Made by a program: the position numbers and the translations under genes
NCBI GenBank assembly: GCA_910592205.1
Contig: CAJVPJ010000541.1
Span: forward strand, 1 to 22,316
DNA from: Paraglomus occultum
Taxonomy: Eukaryota; Glomeromycota; Glomeromycetes; Paraglomerales; Paraglomeraceae
Length of the DNA stretch: 22,316 bases
Direction: 5' to 3'
Shown: piece after piece, positions 19,765 to 22,316 of the stretch
How the letters are laid out: each line of letters starts with the position of its first letter
Position numbering within the stretch: position 1 is the stretch's first letter
The notes under the pieces: generated by a model
Told to the model about the DNA's origin: nothing
The model's input: only the letters and a program-made list of their open reading frames with translations
The model's database searches: none

Positions 19765-22316
19765 TGGTTGCTTTGCTGACAAGCTGTTTACGATGACGTG
19801 TTTACGTTATGTTGTTTCTATTGTCATAGGTTAGGAAGTATATGGATAGACTTTGAAATAAAATGAGGTTTATCCTCAATGCTCTGCTTGATTAGTAAAC
19901 CTCGACAAAATTTTGCATAATACTCTGAACATGCTCACCACCACGAGTCTTATATAGACTTACATCACACTGCTATCGCCGTATACTAATACGAGATCCA
20001 TGGCCTAGACCTTTGAAATTCCTGGATTTAGTATAGTCAATAACGGGGTACAATCGGTCAATCCAATAACAAGTTTGTTTGGTCAACGAGCATATTTTCA
20101 AATACAATTGTACCGCGTTGGTTCGAAGCATACTATTGGATTTTGTCATAATCCATTATAACATCGGAGAAAGGGTCAAGTGTGTCAGTTATAATCGTAT
20201 TCAATGACATCTTGTGTATATGTATATCCATAAATGAAATGTAAATAATCTCTCGTTGATCTGTGATTCATATTATTATTATATCGTACAATCTCAATGT
20301 TTCCTGACATCAGATTAGTGTACACAAATTTCTATTAATGTACATATTTTTCACTAACTTGTTTAAGCAATCAAAAATTCTGTTGATTTGATTATCAAGG
20401 GAAACTGCACGTTACATTCATAATAAACGATAAAGACAACGACGAGATCAAATTTATGACCATGGTGCTAGTTTAAGAGTTAATTGCGTAAAGAAAAAAA
20501 AACGCTAACAAGGTACCTGAACGATATAAAGCAATTTGCGAACAATATTGAAAGCAATTTTAGACAAGTTTTACATAATCATACATATTTCCCAATAAAT
20601 GTTTCCGCGGTCATCTGCCAATTTTTTTTAGCACCCCTTGCAATCACTGAGCCGTTACAATTAGAGAAATTGAGTCGGTTTCTATTTTTAAATAATAAAC
20701 TTTTTTTTATTCTTCGTATATTTTCAATTTTGCTCACGATCGAACTATTAAGGCTGATTTGCGGTAACTCTGCTTGGCTGTATATATCATTAATGATTAG
20801 AACCCAACCGGTAAGGTGCAAAGTGTAAACATATTTGGGAGGGGAAAAAGACTCGATAGATACCATATGGTTACTAAAAGATTCAATATTTTTGTTACTT
20901 GCGAACATGGAAGAACGCTAATAAGTCGGTAATATTAGTAATAAAAATAGAAATTTAAAAGACATGAATATCACTTTGTCGATTATTAGCAAAACATATG
21001 AAACATTTCTGCTAGTCTTTCTTAGGTAAGCAGCTGTGACCTTGACTACCTCGAAACCTATAATCAATGCTTTTAGATGATATTGATATTCAAAGAAAAG
21101 TTAAGCCTAATACGCCTTGCCTGATGGATTACATTAAAAAAACAATAGACGCAAGAAACTGACGCAATTGTCTATAAATGGTAGTAATCTTTTCCTCTTT
21201 CTTGTTACACATTAAAATGGAAATCTGAGGACTCGATGTCATGTTGCGATATAAGCTTTGATAATAACGAATATGTTTGTTAGAATAAATTGCTGGCGTC
21301 TTTTACCTGACTGGTGTGTGATGCTTTTTTGATCATACAATTACAGCTAACTAATAATATATTTTGCATTTACATACGAGACAAAATTAAGCAAGATTGC
21401 TTAACCCTGTAGTCGATCGAGATGGTAATAATCTAATCAAATGATAAACTTTGACAAAGTTGTAATTTGCGTCTCGGTGTTAATATGATAACATTAATGT
21501 GATGATTATACCACTCATTGATGAGATTAAGTGGATAAACAGTTGCTCCAATAGGACACAGGTTCCAACTGACGCTTGTTCTTATTAATTAATTTGTGTT
21601 ATATGTCTTTAATAGCTTTCCACGCACTCGTCAAGGTTCTGAAAGTTTATTTATGGCTTCGAACAATAAATAAACACTTTCGACTATTAAGAATACACAG
21701 TTGCACAAATACGCATAACTTTCTGCATTATTTTATACGCTTGTGTTATTTCTATATCAACGTTGTTGACTTCCGTCTCTGCTTATACGTGTTTGTTGTA
21801 GTTTACACATTTTGTATTAAAAAGGATTCTGTGAGACAAGTTGACAACGACTTTCTGCGTGGCCATAAAGACATTATAACTGCATGAAAAAATCTAAACT
21901 TTTATTAGACGTAAAAATAATTTTTGTATTATCAATACTTGATAGAGCTAACGAAATATCATGAAAGATGCTAGACCGTGCAGAATGCCAAGCATCTATC
22001 CGATCGCATTTACTGTCCGAACACATCGAGTCTTACAAATCGGGTCCCAAATTGCAAAGTATTTGTTCAGATGCAAGTATGAAACGCGTGCTAGTCATTG
22101 TGGTTATCATTGTCATTTCCAATAACGGACTTGGCAATTAAAAATTATGTAGCGTTAAGAAAAAGATCGGCTCATGTGAGAACCCAATTGCATAGACTAA
22201 TTTTGGTTAGATTTACATGCGTTTGAACTTGGGGAATTGCAATGCGAACATTAATTTCTACAGGCCAATCAAAAATGGATGTGTTACGGTGCAACAAATA
22301 ATATTTCCACAAATGA
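19765..22316. other. 2.5 kb AT-rich region to the right edge
   Basis: Expected to hold the promoter of HMG gene E just above 19764. Overlapping frames at 20484-20828 (+, TTG start) and 20579-20908 (-, ATG start) have no recognisable domain. At the right edge a minus-strand frame is open from the window end and stops near 22170; its 40-odd codons look unbiased enough to be the 3' end of a gene outside the window, but I cannot identify it. Confidence 0.4.

Noticed and set aside
20484-20908. Overlapping open frames on both strands, about 110 codons each
   Set aside because: No recognisable family, AT-driven composition and no splice partners; likely chance.

Overview
The window is nuclear DNA of an early-diverging fungus, most likely an arbuscular mycorrhizal fungus (Glomeromycotina, Rhizophagus-like). 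The reasons are: strongly AT-rich DNA with long gene-poor spacers; short GT-AG introns of about 65-120 bases; a fungal-type RluA-family pseudouridine synthase split into seven exons; and several very divergent MATA-HMG-type HMG-box genes, a family known to be greatly expanded in Rhizophagus irregularis. The species assignment is inference. I found no bacterial operon, tRNA, rRNA or CRISPR array, and no recognisable transposon gene.

Layout. Bases 1-77 are an exact second copy of 3596-3672, which lies across an exon/intron boundary of the pseudouridine synthase gene, so a truncated duplicate of that gene runs off the left edge. HMG gene A (1137-1928, +) encodes an HMG box with an internal duplication, a Pro-Thr-Glu-Phe repeat linker and a CxC/CxxC tail. 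Tail to tail with it is the intact seven-exon pseudouridine synthase gene (2598-4590, -), which I reconstructed exon by exon; it predicts 468 residues. Then come four more HMG-box genes, all on the minus strand and with starts 4-5 kb apart: B (5510-5977), C (9095-10111), D (13450-14403) and E (18637-19764, two exons). About two thirds of the window is AT-rich spacer in which I see no convincing gene.

How it fits together. Apart from the pseudouridine synthase, a housekeeping tRNA-modification enzyme, every gene I can recognise is a predicted HMG-box DNA-binding protein. B, C and E form one subfamily: their boxes align without gaps and share three cysteines at fixed spacing (C-x6-N...C-x4-C), a possible metal site built into the HMG fold. 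A and D lack it and are more distant members. The window is best read as a local array of rapidly diverging MATA-HMG-like regulators. It does not show the sexM/sexP locus arrangement of other Mucoromycota, because no triose-phosphate transporter or RNA helicase gene flanks the HMG genes.
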